Positions 1 to 12,047 of a stretch of 64,000 bases of DNA are shown one piece after another. Below the pieces are notes generated by a model, which worked only from the letters and a program-made list of their open reading frames with translations, was not told the origin of the DNA and ran no database searches. The position numbers and the translations under genes were made by a program. Origin of the DNA: Agapanthus africanus (lineage: Eukaryota; Streptophyta; Magnoliopsida; Asparagales; Amaryllidaceae). Within the stretch, counting starts at the first letter, position 1. The number at the start of each line of letters is the position of its first letter. The stretch is taken from positions 318,356,361 to 318,420,360 of the forward strand of contig JASDDO010000006.1 of the NCBI GenBank assembly GCA_030015575.1, read 5' to 3'.

Positions 1-1009
1 GTTACATTTAGATGCATATTAAAATCAGTTTGAACTACATCTTGTGAAACCTGCCAGTCATGTCACAAAGATAAGATGACCGTAACTCCGTTTATTGGAA
101 ACAGAGAAAGAGTTAGTGAACTCTTGGGATTGATACATGCTGATGTATGAAGATTCCCTGTCTATTCATACCAGGAATGGTTCTTTGTACTTCATTATAT
201 TCACTGATGATCTCTCAAGATTCATACACATGTTTCTGTTGAAACACAAGTCTGAATCTTTTGAGAAATTCAAAAAATATAAGTTAGAAGTAAAGAACCA
301 AAACATATATAAGTATTATGTCCTTTGATATGATCAAGGAGGAGAATACTTGAGCACGGAATTCCTGGACTATTCTACAGGAGAATAAGATTCTCTTTCA
401 GCATTACTCCTCCGTATACACCACAACACGTTGGTATATCGGGACGGAGCAGACACACCCTATGTGATAAGGTGCGCTCTATGATGAGTATTACTGAGTT
501 TCCTATTTCTATTTGGGGTTATGCACTTGAGAAGTTGCATACCTATTAAATTGGGTTCCAACCAAATCAGGTGCCTACCACTCCATATGTGATATGGTAT
601 GGGAAGAGACCATCTCTTAAGGAAGTTAAGATTTGGGGTTGTCCGCCTATGTCTAAAAGCAAAATCCGGACAAGCTCGAGGCAATGTCAGTTCTGTGGAA
701 GTTTGTTGGATATCCCAAGCATTTGCAAGGGAATATCTTCTACCAAACTGAGAAGTAAAAGGTGTTTTGTTTCTCAGCATGCCCCCTTTGGGAAAGGGAA
801 TTTCTTGTGAAGAAATTAGTGGTCATGAGGTAGAACTGGAAGGAGTTCCAGCTATACAAACTGCAGCTGATGATTTGGTAGAACCGGAGGATTCAATAGT
901 TTCTAACGAAGCTCAGGCTCTCCGCCGATCTGGTAGGGTTCCTCACCCATCTGAGAGATACTTCGGTTTTCTCTATGACAGTGGGAGCGAGGATTGCATC
1001 ATGAGATGA
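1..1009 (+). pseudogene. Copia-1 integrase remnant and linker
   Basis: Translations in shifting + frames give the end of the GAG-pre-integrase zinc region (a Cys-x-x-Cys around bases 46-60) and then integrase core sequence: HADV, an FIIFTDDLSRF-like block (about 190-230) and LKHKSESFEKFK. These match the copia integrase core, where the TDD/SR block carries a catalytic Asp. Around 570-660 a frame reads PTTPYVIWYGKRPSLKEVKIWGCP, the typical integrase C-terminal block. The stretch 767-1009 is the acidic linker that precedes RT, with LRRSGRVPHPSERYFGFL. Several stops and frameshifts make it non-functional. Confidence 0.85.
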
Positions 1010-1049
1010 TGATCCAACTAGTTTCGAGCGGGCCATCAAGAGTGGGGAC

Positions 1050-1690
1050 TCTGTGAGAATGACTGGATGCTAAGCGATCTGAGATGGAATCCATATACAC
1101 CAACAAAGTATGGACTTTGGTTGCTTTATCTGAAGGGTTAAATCCCCATCAGGAGCAAGTATATTTTGAGAAAATTATTAGGTGTACATGGAAAAGTTGA
1201 GACTTTCAAAGCTAAGACTTATTGCAAAAGGTTCTCGTCATTGATCAGATGTTGATTATGATGAAACCTTTTCTCCTGTAAGCTATGCTTAAGTCCATCC
1301 GGATCCTACCTTCCACTGCTACATACCATAACTACGATATCTGGCGGTTGGGTGTCATGACTGCTTTTCTAAATAGTGATTTAGAAGAGAGCGTCTATGA
1401 GTACACAGCCAGACGGCTTCGTAGACAGTGGGAGCAGCGGAAGCGTGTGCAAGTTGCTTTATGGGATAAAACTGACATCGCGGAGTTGGAACATCTGTTT
1501 TGATGTGGTAGTCAAAGAGTTTGACTTCATCAAAATGGTAGATGAATCTTGTATATACAAAAAAGGTAGTATGGAGTATGGTGGTGATCCTCGTATTGTA
1601 CGTGGATGACATGCTCTTGATAGGAAAGGAGTTTCCTATGCTACGCTCGGTCAATCTTCTCTTATCATAAGGATTCTCCATATAGGATCA
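1050..1690 (+). pseudogene. Copia-1 reverse transcriptase remnant
   Basis: The copia RT start is recognisable around 1060-1130 (EMESIYTNKVWTL-like after frame changes). A TAFLNSDLEESVY block near 1360-1400 corresponds to the family's 'KTAFLNGDLEE' segment. QPDGFVDSGS, KLLYGIKLTSRSWNICFD, VVKEFDFIKMVDESCIYKK and a degraded LYVDDMLL near 1590-1620 follow. The catalytic YVDD block is out of frame with the upstream part. At least three frames are needed, so this is a relic. Confidence 0.85.
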
Positions 1691-1699
1691 AGGTGATAC

Positions 1700-2274
1700 C
1701 TCCTAAATCCTGGGGGTTTTGGATCTATGAGATAGATCTAATTGGATGTTAGGATTCTCACTAGGTGTAGTGAGATGGTATCAATAGATCCTGGGGAGAA
1801 TCACTGGATAGGATCTAGGGTGGTAAGGTCGACTGAATGTCAGTCACATGCATTGTCTTTACCCTCAGTAGAGGGACGGTATGTTGGAAGAGTTCAAAGC
1901 TAGATACCGTGGCATACTAGACGATAAAGGCTGGATACATTGCTACCTATGATATTACCAAAGAGGCAGTCTGGATGTATATAAGTTCATGAGATGAACT
2001 TCGTTCCTGCCATTGTGTGACAATGGAGTTGTGGCTTAGGCCAAGGAACCCCCGTCCCATTTGTGATCCAGACATATTCTTAGGCAGTATCACCTGATCA
2101 TGGAGATGGTTGATCTCCAGGGAGATCGAGGTTAGGAGAGTAGACACAGAGGAGAACAGGGCGGATCCACTCATAAAGGCCTATTCCCAGGAGAGACTTT
2201 TATGGGATGGTTGAGCTTGGGATACTTCAACCGCTGCTGATTGTTGGGTATGGGATACTACAACAGATGACTCT
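1700..2274 (+). pseudogene. Copia-1 RNase H remnant
   Basis: Around 1930-2190 one reads AGYIATYDITKEAVWM, a degraded QAKEPRS/HI segment, then EVRRVDTEENRADPLIKA. These are standard blocks of the copia RNase H C-terminus (EYIAA..AKEAVW, VxTxxNxADPLTK). The N-terminal half (1700-1930) is too decayed to frame. The remnant sits directly upstream of the polypurine tract and 3' LTR, as expected. Confidence 0.8.
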
Positions 2275-2290
2275 AGTGCAAGTGGGAGAT
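2275..2290 (+). other. Copia-1 polypurine tract
   Basis: The purine-rich stretch AGTGCAAGTGGGAGAT directly abuts the TG that opens the 3' LTR. This is the usual position and composition of a copia plus-strand primer. Confidence 0.7.
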
Positions 2291-4480
2291 TGTTAGTGAT
2301 ATGTGTGCCCTAGAGGCCAATACTGTACATACGATGTATTTTGTAGTGGATGCTTGGACATATATATGGAGAACTTTCTTGCTCGACATGATAGTATGCT
2401 AACTGGTTGCTCTTTATCTTAACATGTACACTTATTGTCTCTATATTACATATTGATAAAGCCCTTAGGATGAGTACTTGACTACCAGGACTATGATGCA
2501 GATCATACTAGTGGGGACAGTGTAGTCGCTAAGTACATCCTTCAAATGTTCCTAGTCGTAGGTGTATCGAGACAGGGTATCGATATACCAGTGTAGACTA
2601 GCGTATAGCTTCTCGATCCATGTAGATGGGTGATGGAGGATCCCATATCCATTGGTGTTTGACATCAGAGATAGTATACGGGTGCTCAGTGGAGACTGGG
2701 TACACTGGACGTACTCGCCGAGAACTCCCAGATGGTATTATACCTCATGTCAGATGGCGGTTCTCTGGTGACACTGGTACAGGTTAGTCTGTAAACCCGA
2801 GATCGTTATAGAGTCTTGTGTGATTCCCACTGTGCTTTGATTTCCACCTTACCACGTTCAAGAGAACGTGCAAAACGGTGGCTTTTGGGTACAGTCCCGA
2901 GTCACATGGAGGCAATGAGCGATAGGAGGAGTTTCGTCTTTTCCGGTATTGGGAGTTGATGTTGCGCTGTGCTCGATTGGCTATAACAGGAAGTCCTTGG
3001 CCAAGGCTGCTTCAGAGATATATTGGTAAGTGTTATCAGTAGTTTCTCGACCCGTTATGAGTCTCATATCGACACGACTTATCGAGTTTCTGGGGTTTGA
3101 CGTTTACCACCCCTAGACGAGATATGCGACATATCAGACGAAGAGACTGAACTGTACGGTAGTGTTATTGATTGGATTCACAGGAGTGTGAGCAGGCTTG
3201 CTTGTTGATCTTCTGATCGCTCAATACCCGGGTGGCCGTTACGTTTAGCAGACCGCTTGCGGCTTATGGGTGTTTGATATGATCATCACCTACTGCCGGC
3301 GTATTGACGAGTCTTTAGAGTCCTACACAGGGGTTTCCTAGCTCAGGCGAAACGGAGTAGGGGCGCATATGTGATATGTGCGGGACCGAGAATGATACGA
3401 TATGAGATACCGCATTCTATTCTCGCGATGTGTGACATGAAATGTTATATGTGATATAGCCGGGTTATCGGATCATGTGTTGATTCGATAAGATGTTACA
3501 TTATGATATTAGTCGGATATATGTGATATAGCCGGATTATTAAATCAAGAGTTGATTTAATAATTTAATGTATAATTATATATTTGATATATTACATTAC
3601 ATTAACTAGTATTAGCTCAATTTTGATTTCTTTTCTCACTTTGGATACATTGATGTATATGTGATATATGTTAAATGTATCATGCTAGGTTACATATGCA
3701 ACTAGGGTTAATGAGGGTTAAACCATGCTAGGGTTAAGATTAGGGTTTGTATTTATCATTAAGTTATTCAAATAATGTGGATAATTGTCATGAAAGATAT
3801 TTGATGAAAGCTTGTAGAAGCTTCAAGTCTTCTTTGACTTTATCCACTCCTTTTGTCTAGCTTAAGATATTTTTGACCTAACCATTAACCATATCATATT
3901 GTTAACTCTCTACAAGGGTTAAGCATGACATGCTTAACCCTTGGTTGCATTATTAACCTCACTAATAATTCATTTTGATGAGTTATGTTCTTCATCTTCT
4001 TCCTCTAAGCTTACTAGCTTCAATGGAGTTGTGAGAAAATGAGGGAGAAAATGATTTCTAATGTGAGCAAACTTCCTACTTCATCATTCTCTACTACTCG
4101 CCATTTAGTAGAGGGTGTTCTTTTCACAAAGTTCTTGACCTAGTCGAGAAATAGCTTGGGTTTGTGTCTCTCCGACGTAGATCATATTCGGCCTCGAAGT
4201 CATCGAAGCAAGCATGTTCGTTTTTTCGTGGTGCCTCTCTAGAGTCCGGAGTTTACGATCGCAGCGAAGGGGACTTCTACACGGAGCTATTAAAGTGAAG
4301 GACCGGTCTACAAAGGTTATATTCCTTGCTCACTTCTAATTGCAAAGTGTTTGCATATTACTTTCCGTAGATTTCTAGCATACGATTCTTGTTTAGGGTT
4401 AGCTAAAATAGTAAATTTTTGAATTTGACATGGACGATACCTCCCGAAACCTTGCTGCCATCTTGGGTAACCCTTCAGCA
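2291..4480 (+). repeat. Copia-1 3' LTR
   Basis: About 2.19 kb, opening TGTTAGTGATATG and ending CCCTTCAGCA (TG...CA). Over most of its length it aligns with 22824-24920, for example GACTACCAGGACTATGATGC at about 2482 and 23008, the AGTACATCC/AGTACACCC block after it, and the tandem 'TGATATAGCCGGATTAT' motifs at 3450-3560. Many substitutions separate the two. No coding sequence is visible. Confidence 0.8.
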
Positions 4481-6515
4481 ACATGTCATGGTGCACTGAC
4501 CATGATTAATTAAAAAGACGGATTTGGCCTATCGCTATTAATAGTGCACTAATCAATTTTTATTCAAACTGCATATAATTAATTATAAAAATGCCAAATC
4601 CGATTAATATATTTTTAAATGAATAAATCATTTTAATATCCAATTATTTCACAAATATTGGTATATATTTATACCATTTTATGAAAACCCCAAATTCGCA
4701 AATCGGTTAGTTTTCGTGAAATATATTATTTTAATATTAAATTCCAAAAATAATATTTTATATTTTCTGAAATGTTATAATTTTCCCTCCTTAAATAAAT
4801 TCGGTCCCCGAATTTAAATTTAAACCCCCAAATACTAAAACATTTCAATAATCAGCTCAAATCAATGGTGCTCCGAGATCACGGAAGATACAGAAATACT
4901 ACAGCGCATCGTGTGCGCCTGAAAACGAGTACGAAACTCAAAATCGAACTCCGTCAAGCGTCACGCAAATCATCGGATTTGCACGCAAATCATCGGAGTT
5001 ATAATGGAGATACAGATCTCGAAATCTACTACTGAAATCCAATATACACTAGTCAATACTATAATGTGTGTAGTACGCATCCTTGGAAAAATCTCCTAAA
5101 ATAGAATAAAACACATGCAAAATTTTTTCTGAATAGCCGAGTGATGCGTAACTCACGGCACAAGTGACGGACGCTCATTTGTAAAGTAATAAATATATGT
5201 TCATATATGTCTTGCTCAAATATACGTTTCGCTCTTTTTGTAATATTCTAAAAGGTTTTCCTTTGTAAACGTTCGTGTCGCTCGTGGACACGTAGGAAAT
5301 AGCGAGACTATAGCTCCTTTTTGAAAACCTCTTGGTTAACCTTTTATGCGCAAAGTACTCAGGTACTGTTCTCAGATCAGTCATGTTCGGCTAGGACATA
5401 ATATAGTGCCCATCATGAAAACAAAGTGCTCAAGAGCAAAATCAGCCTCAAAAGGTGTATCCAACATTACATACGTCTAGTGCGCACGGAAATCAAATCC
5501 AATACAAGTGCTATGATATACACCAAAGCAAAACTAAGTGCAACGGGCGTGCACGAAAGCATCTGTCCAGTGCAACGGGTGTGCATGACAACATCTAGTG
5601 TATTTATAGTGCACGAAAATCTCAATCCAGTGCAACTAACATGCACGAATGAAAATCCCAATCGAGTGCATCCGATGTGCATAAAATCACATCTCATATC
5701 ATGCGCCCAACAATCGCAAAAATCCAAATCAAGTGTATCCGTCATGAATAAATGAAATCTAAATCAAGTGCATCCGACATGCACGAATAAAATCTAAATC
5801 AAGTGCATCCGATGCGTACAAAATCCAATACCAAGCGTCTAATATGCGCAAAAATCCAACTCAAGTGCGTCAGGTCCGTATAAATGCCCAGTGCGGTAAA
5901 GCACACGAAAACGAACGTCAAGTGCAAACGCACACAAAACATAAATCTGGTAAAACAAATGCTCAAAGACATAAATCGGGTGCAACCAATGTACGGGGCA
6001 TAATCTAGTGCAACTAATGCAAGAAATACCCATCCGGTGCAACAAATGCATGAAATGCAAATCTAATGCAACAAATGCACGAAATACGAATCTGGTGCAA
6101 CAAATGCTCAAAATACAAATCGGGTGCATTCAGTGCACGAAATACAAATCCGGTGCAGCCAATGCACGAAATCTCATCAATAACTCAAATGCGTATAAAA
6201 GCAACACCGAGCGTAGCAGGGTGTATAAAATCATAAACGTGTGCAACCGCGTGCACAAAACACGATCAATGCACTGCAAGCATATGTAAGCTATACCGAG
6301 TGCAAAAATTAAATTGAGTGCGTACCACATGCACAAAATCAAATCAACCGTATGAAATCCACGAAATCATAAACACGTGCAGCCAAGGCGATATCAAGTG
6401 CAATAGATATGCACAAATTATAAACCAACACACCGGTGTATAAAGCATATATCAAATGCAATAACTATGCACAATGTAAATACCCAGTAGGGGCAGCCAT
6501 GGTGCACGAAAACAA
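4481..6515 (-). repeat. Left LTR fragment of a decayed minus-strand Ty3/gypsy element
   Basis: 4481-6387 is a direct repeat of 12048-13957, about 90% identical by eye, starting at ACATGTCATGGTGCAC in both. The left copy continues with the same TGCA-dyad texture to about 6515, whereas the right copy is cut at 13957. I read the pair as the distal halves of two LTRs flanking the remnant at 6516-8375. Copia-1 cuts this LTR at 4481. The orientation comes from the primer-binding-site-like sequence at 8363-8375. There is no coding sequence; the ORFs here come from tandem repeats. Confidence 0.55.
5540..6480. repeat. Array of GTGCA...TGCAC dyads (left copy)
   Basis: Degenerate tandem units of roughly 28-38 bp, each carrying a short inverted pair such as GTGCAACCAATGCACGAAAT. 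About 25-30 units can be followed. The minus-strand and plus-strand ORFs here translate this repeat and are not genes. Confidence 0.7.
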
Positions 6516-8375
6516 TATCGTGAAACTCAATCATCAAAACCCAAATCCAAGCGATATAAGCGTGATACTCGGATCACAAACGCAAATCGCAACAAGTGAC
6601 ATTGATATACACTTCCTACAATGTCGAAAAATGTTGGTGCGTCCAAAACTGGCAGAGCAAGAACATCTGCTTGCCTCCTGCTCACGGTCTGGCGTTCTCT
6701 GTTTCTGGGTCCTCATTTCTCTGTGGATTACCAATCTCGCAATCTATCGGCTCGTCGGCCCAGTCAGATGTACTAACGGAAACGATTCCGCTCTGACACT
6801 CCTCTGGTCATCTCTCGGCCAATTAGCATGACTACTCGTAAAGCAGCACGTCACTGGCGTTGGCCTCTGGCCCTCTGAATACACATGACACAACCGATCC
6901 TCGGTGCAACTCTAATCGCAGCAGTGTCCTGGAAGGCACCGGTTCAAGGTCTCTTCTGATCTCGCCTATGCCGAATTATACGGAGGCTAGTACTCTGACA
7001 TAATCTTCTCTCGTTTTTTGGTCATCTGCATTCTAAGCACAACATTTTCTCGGGAACTGGCCGCATCCAAACGCCTCTGTATACATATCTAATCTCAACG
7101 GGGAGCAACAACAGCTCGTTAACATCTCACACGAATCTCTTGTTTCACTCGTCTTTATTTTCGTCCACTTCGACATCACGTCATGCTATCTGCGTACTGC
7201 AATTGTTCTCGGCTACCGTCAATCCGAAGTCTCTCACACGGACTCGAAATTACGAACTCGGTATCTTCATCATCCTGTAGAAGATATCTAGCCGAACACG
7301 TCCTCGGGAACTCGTCCCAACCATCGGAGAAATATACTTTATTCATCCGCTCTCGATCAACTCACAACGTATCTGGATGAGGTCCTCTATCCGAAGCGGG
7401 TCAACTTACTGATCTCACATCGGGTAATATAACGAACAACGTCCTCTCTGGATCGGTTTACTCTGGATCTGAGTAAGATTCTCCACACTGGAAATCTTCA
7501 ACTCAACTAGGCCTGCGTCGGCGCATCAAATCAGACGAATCATCTCAGTCGCTCAACTCAAGATAGACTAGCTATCTCCTGTCGCATCTCTGCCTGAAAC
7601 CTCCAGCGATCTCAGCTCGTAAAGTCTGGAAGCGACATCCCATCAATCTCAGCAACAGCTGGGTCATCTGTCTACACAGTAGACAACATCACGCCCTCTG
7701 AGGTAGACTGTACATCAACAGTCCTCTCACAACAGGCAGCCTCTATCAGTGGCCCGATCATCCGGTGCAGAACCGAACACCTGCCTCAAACGAGATGTCA
7801 CAACACAAACACTAAATCGATACGTTCCCATATCACCAGAAAACACGATGATCAGTCCTCGTCCATGACGAGCTCGCCCTGACCGCATCACTAGCAGCAG
7901 CTCAATCTGCGCTCAAATCATGGTGACAAGAACCTCAAGTATGTATCGATGGAAACAGATCAAGGGAATGAAAGGAATCAACATATCCAAAATGGATACA
8001 TGATCATAAGGAGGAACGGAATCAGTGAAAATATGATCATTGGAACGAATAGAATTAAGGATCTCAAATGGATGTATGATCAAGGGAACGAAGAGAATCA
8101 CGGATATCAAGATATGTACATTCTAAGGTCACTTAAGCGGAGTATCGTATCGTAAGTATGGCGCGGAACATACACACGGTACGTCACTCTACTTGAGTTA
8201 CCTACTCCATCAATCAGGGTTAGCCTATGAAACGAAAGTTCGGGTCTAATACCTCCTGTTCAAGTCTAAATTCCGTAAGGTCAAGCCTATGTTCCAAAAT
8301 AGATTACGCTCCAGACTCCACATAGTCAAATCTAGACTCGAACCAAGGTTAAACCTAGCGCTCTGAGACCAATTT
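6516..8375 (-). other. Internal remnant of the gypsy-like element, no recognisable gene
   Basis: About 1.86 kb between the left LTR copy and the PBS-like site. I translated by eye both strands of the longer open stretches (6436-6831, 7183-7380, 7913-8155) and recognise no gag, protease, RT or integrase motif. A short internal duplication occurs near 7970-8110 (ATGGATACATGATCA and ATGGATGTATGATCA). If the LTR reading is right, most of the coding region has been deleted. Confidence 0.4.
8355..8375 (-). other. Primer-binding-site-like sequence
   Basis: On the minus strand, the terminus ...CGTGTCGTGACA (8376 upward) is followed after a short AAAT spacer by TTGGTCTCAGAGCGC. This resembles the initiator-Met tRNA primer site TGGTATCAGAGC with one change. 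Many plant chromoviruses have an LTR ending in GTGACA next to such a site. It sets this element on the minus strand with its 5' LTR to the right. Confidence 0.55.
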
Positions 8376-11300
8376 TGTCACGACACGAAAATTTAGTTCG
8401 TGACCGGCACTTAAATCACACAACGTCTAAATGCGTAACGTAAATTAAGTGAGCCGAAGCCCAGAAATTTAAACCTTTTAAAGAAAATAAAAGAAGTGAA
8501 GTATTGAAATGTATGATGATATCAATTGTTTTCTTAAATGCATGGATAATGGAACATGAAAATGCAAGTGGATTTTATTAGTTGAAAAACATATTTCGTC
8601 TTTTAAAAATTTTGGGCAGCACCTCCCTTGTATATTTTGATCCAAAACCACATATACATGATAATATAAAAGGCATTCCCAAGCGGGAGCTAGCTCTTCG
8701 TCAATCGGTGGAATCACAACCACGCAAGTCATAATATAAGTATACGACGCCTAACGGCGAAGATCAACATAAAAGATAATGAATAAAACAAGACATCAAC
8801 CCACCAAGCGAACATATAACCCATCGCTCTAAGTCTCGCAACCACAAGTCTTTCTAAGTCTTACTACTTCTACAATTACTAGTTTCTGATTGATGGAGTT
8901 TACTAGATACAACAGGAATAATAATACAAGAGTGGGCACGATCCCATATGTCCCACCTACCAAAGCAAATCATCCGAAAGCAAACTGTGTGCCAGCGATA
9001 CCGCTACTGATCCATGCGGTCAAACCTGCAAGAACTGTAGCGCAACGGGTGTGAGTTGCCAACTCGTGAGTAGAAAACATCAGCAGGTAGAAATTGAATA
9101 AAACGACTCCCAGGTCAACTATATTATAAAGGTAATATTATGATATCTAGGATGACCGTATCTGCATATCTGCCAACAATATAATCAATGTCTGTAAGCA
9201 TGTGGATAACATCTATGTGTCCATCAACGACACAACAATATGATGCATGTAAATATCATGAAAGCATATGCATGTAAATATGAGGATATCAACTAACGTG
9301 TGTCCATCAACGACACATCAAAATCATGGAATCTAAGTGTCCGGCATCGACACTCGAAACATCATGAAACCCGTGTCTATCATCGACATGTAAATCCTCA
9401 TATCTCAGACGCCGCATCCTCAGATCGGCCTTCAGGCACCGCATACTCTGGTCGGCCTTCATATCCATTTCACGACTCCGGTCTGTATCCTCCGGATAAC
9501 CGCCGAGTCCAAATACTATCACCGGTAGGTAGTGCTTCCTTGCCAGGCTCACCGCCTAACTATACGAGTCTTCTTGTCCCGGGGTACCTCACCGGGTCCA
9601 CCTTGTACCCACAGACGGTGCCTACCGCTCTTCGAATCGGGTTTCACATACCAATCTCAGAACCGAGAAAACACATGGTGGACGTCTCGGAATATCATAT
9701 CAAGAGAAACCCGGTTTTTAAAACAATACATGATTTCCTTTGAAATATAACCACGGTTCTCAAATTCAGAATCTCATGAAAACAGCATCTCAATGCGTAA
9801 TATCATAAAGCATGATGTATGTATGCATAGAACAGAAATACGAGCATATCAAGTATATCATGCGACATGGTACGGTGATGTGAACATAGCAAGTGTATCA
9901 TGCAATATAGCATAATGATGTGAGCATAGCAATATATCATAGTATAATATAGCAATTCTACTGTATAAGTGACATAGCAATTATCGATGATTAAAGTGTG
10001 TAAGCCGGCAATCTGTGTAAGTGTAACATACGCATCATCGATAATTGTGTAGGTGTACTAGCACAGGTATATGTAATGCAATGAGAATATCCTGTACGTA
10101 ACAGAAAGTAAATCGTGAGCGAAATGCTATAAGGTATACGTATCTACAACATATCCGAGTCGATAAATTTATCAATCGGCAATCCAGCCTCACAACATCA
10201 CGCACGGTATAATCTATCGTACGGCATCCTCTAGTCAAGGGTATGTATCAATCATCAAATAAAGCTCACCACGTACAGTAATTTATCGTACGGCGGCATT
10301 AAATAATTAGGAATTCTATCAACCTATCCAACAATGAGGGTACGGATCTAAAGTCTCGTACGGCATATCACTCATTATCCACATAATCACATATATATAT
10401 CTATATCTCAGGTCACATCCATATCAATCTCATATCAGGGGACCGATAAAGGTATCAATTATCTCATATCGACTCGCATCTGTATAACGACATATCAACC
10501 AAGTCATCATATCTCATCGTATACTCTTTTCATCACATCAATCTCTCACATCAAGTCATTTTATTAACCTCATAACAAGCCACTAAAATCTTATATTTAC
10601 TCTCTTGCAACTATGCATACATATCGTGATTCACATTCACGTTTCATATCCATATATATCAATTCGAGATATCTTTTCTATGATATCATTTCACACTAAA
10701 ACCATTAACTATAATTTAGGTCGTGGCATATCTTGCCTCCTACTAATTCCTTAACCATATCCATAAGTTTCTAATATGGTTTCTCTAACCATATTCTATA
10801 TATCGGTTTCCATTTATAATTTGCGGGGTGCTATACGCCATCCACCCGACTTTCCCCGTTGATATAAATCCACTCATCTGCGGAACTCTTTGTTCAGCCG
10901 TAGTCGATGTGCTTCGTCGTCTCGGAATCCACGCGAAAGTACCTACAATAAATACACAGCCGCTATTAAAATCAAGTCCGGAAAACCGATACGGCACACG
11001 GTGCGCTCATAGGTTAGAATCTATAGCCTACGTATGCAAAAACAACCAAACAACTCTCGTCATTGACGTACAAATATCTAACGACCCAATACAATATTAA
11101 ATACCAAATCCCAATTTCATAAATCACAAATACCAAATTCAGCAACTCAGTAAATCACTCCCAGGTTTTACCTCAGGTTAAATGGGACTAAACTAGCAAG
11201 TATATGAGATAGTTTATAGGGGTTAGGAGCTGCAGCAAAAAACCCAACCCCAGAACCCATAAAAAATCCGGCGACAACACCTGAAATTCCGAGTTCGCCG

Positions 11301-12047
11301 GCCTAGGCAGGAGGAAACAGGCTCGTATTTTGGTGGTGGTCTTCTGGTCGTGTATCTAGGTTACTGGACTTGCTAGATTTTCTTTAAACTACCCCAGATA
11401 GCTCCAGATTCCCTGTAGGCTATCAAACATCACAAATCCGACACAGGGAAGTTTCTAAGTTCGTATTTTGGGTTCTATTCTCTGTTTTTGGCCATGCAAT
11501 CCACACTAAGGTCTTGTAACAGCCATTACACATCACCACAACACCACTCAAACCCTAATCCTCATCTAGAAAATTTCTAAGATTACAATCCACACTTAAT
11601 CATATTCTAAACTAAACTAGAATACACTACACATAATAACTTAGTTAGGGTCTAGAATTATACCTCATTTAGCAACTCAAGAATTTTCTTGAGTTGCTCA
11701 AAGTCTTCAAAATCTAATTTTGATTGGTCCAATGAGTTTGTAGAGAGGTGGGGATCACTTTTAATGATGGAAGTATAGGGTTTTGATGAAGAAATTTAGA
11801 TGAACCATGGGGTTAGAAATGAGGGGGAGCTTGAAGAAAATAATGGGGACGGGAAAATGAAGGCAGCCCCCTTTCTCTCTCTTTCTCTCTTATCCTCACT
11901 CTCCTCAATTATTCATGCCATGTCACACACTCTCTCTTTCCCACTCCTATTATTCTATTCTATTTCCTTTTCTCTTTTATCTTTTCCCACAATAAACACA
12001 TAATACCAGTAAACAAACACAAATGAAACAACACGTAACAAAAGACA

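Larger units (their letters stand above)
1..4480 (+). mobile_element. Copia-1: 3' part of a decayed Ty1/copia LTR retrotransposon
   Basis: The order on the + strand is integrase, spacer, reverse transcriptase, RNase H, polypurine tract, 3' LTR, which is the Ty1/copia order. Every domain is broken by stops and frameshifts. The 5' part lies left of the window. The 3' LTR resembles the LTR at 22824-24920, so this and Copia-2 are two copies of one family in the same orientation. The element ends at the start of a repeat that recurs at 12048, so it probably inserted into the left LTR of the gypsy-like element at 4481-13957. Confidence 0.85.

Noticed and set aside
6436..8155. Possible gag or pol of the minus-strand gypsy-like element
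   Set aside because: I looked for capsid, CCHC, RT (YxDD) and integrase motifs on both strands and saw none.
9300..9743. 147-codon plus-strand ORF
   Set aside because: No recognisable domain. It overlaps an antisense ORF and lies in a long LTR with CCCGGGGTACC-type non-coding landmarks.
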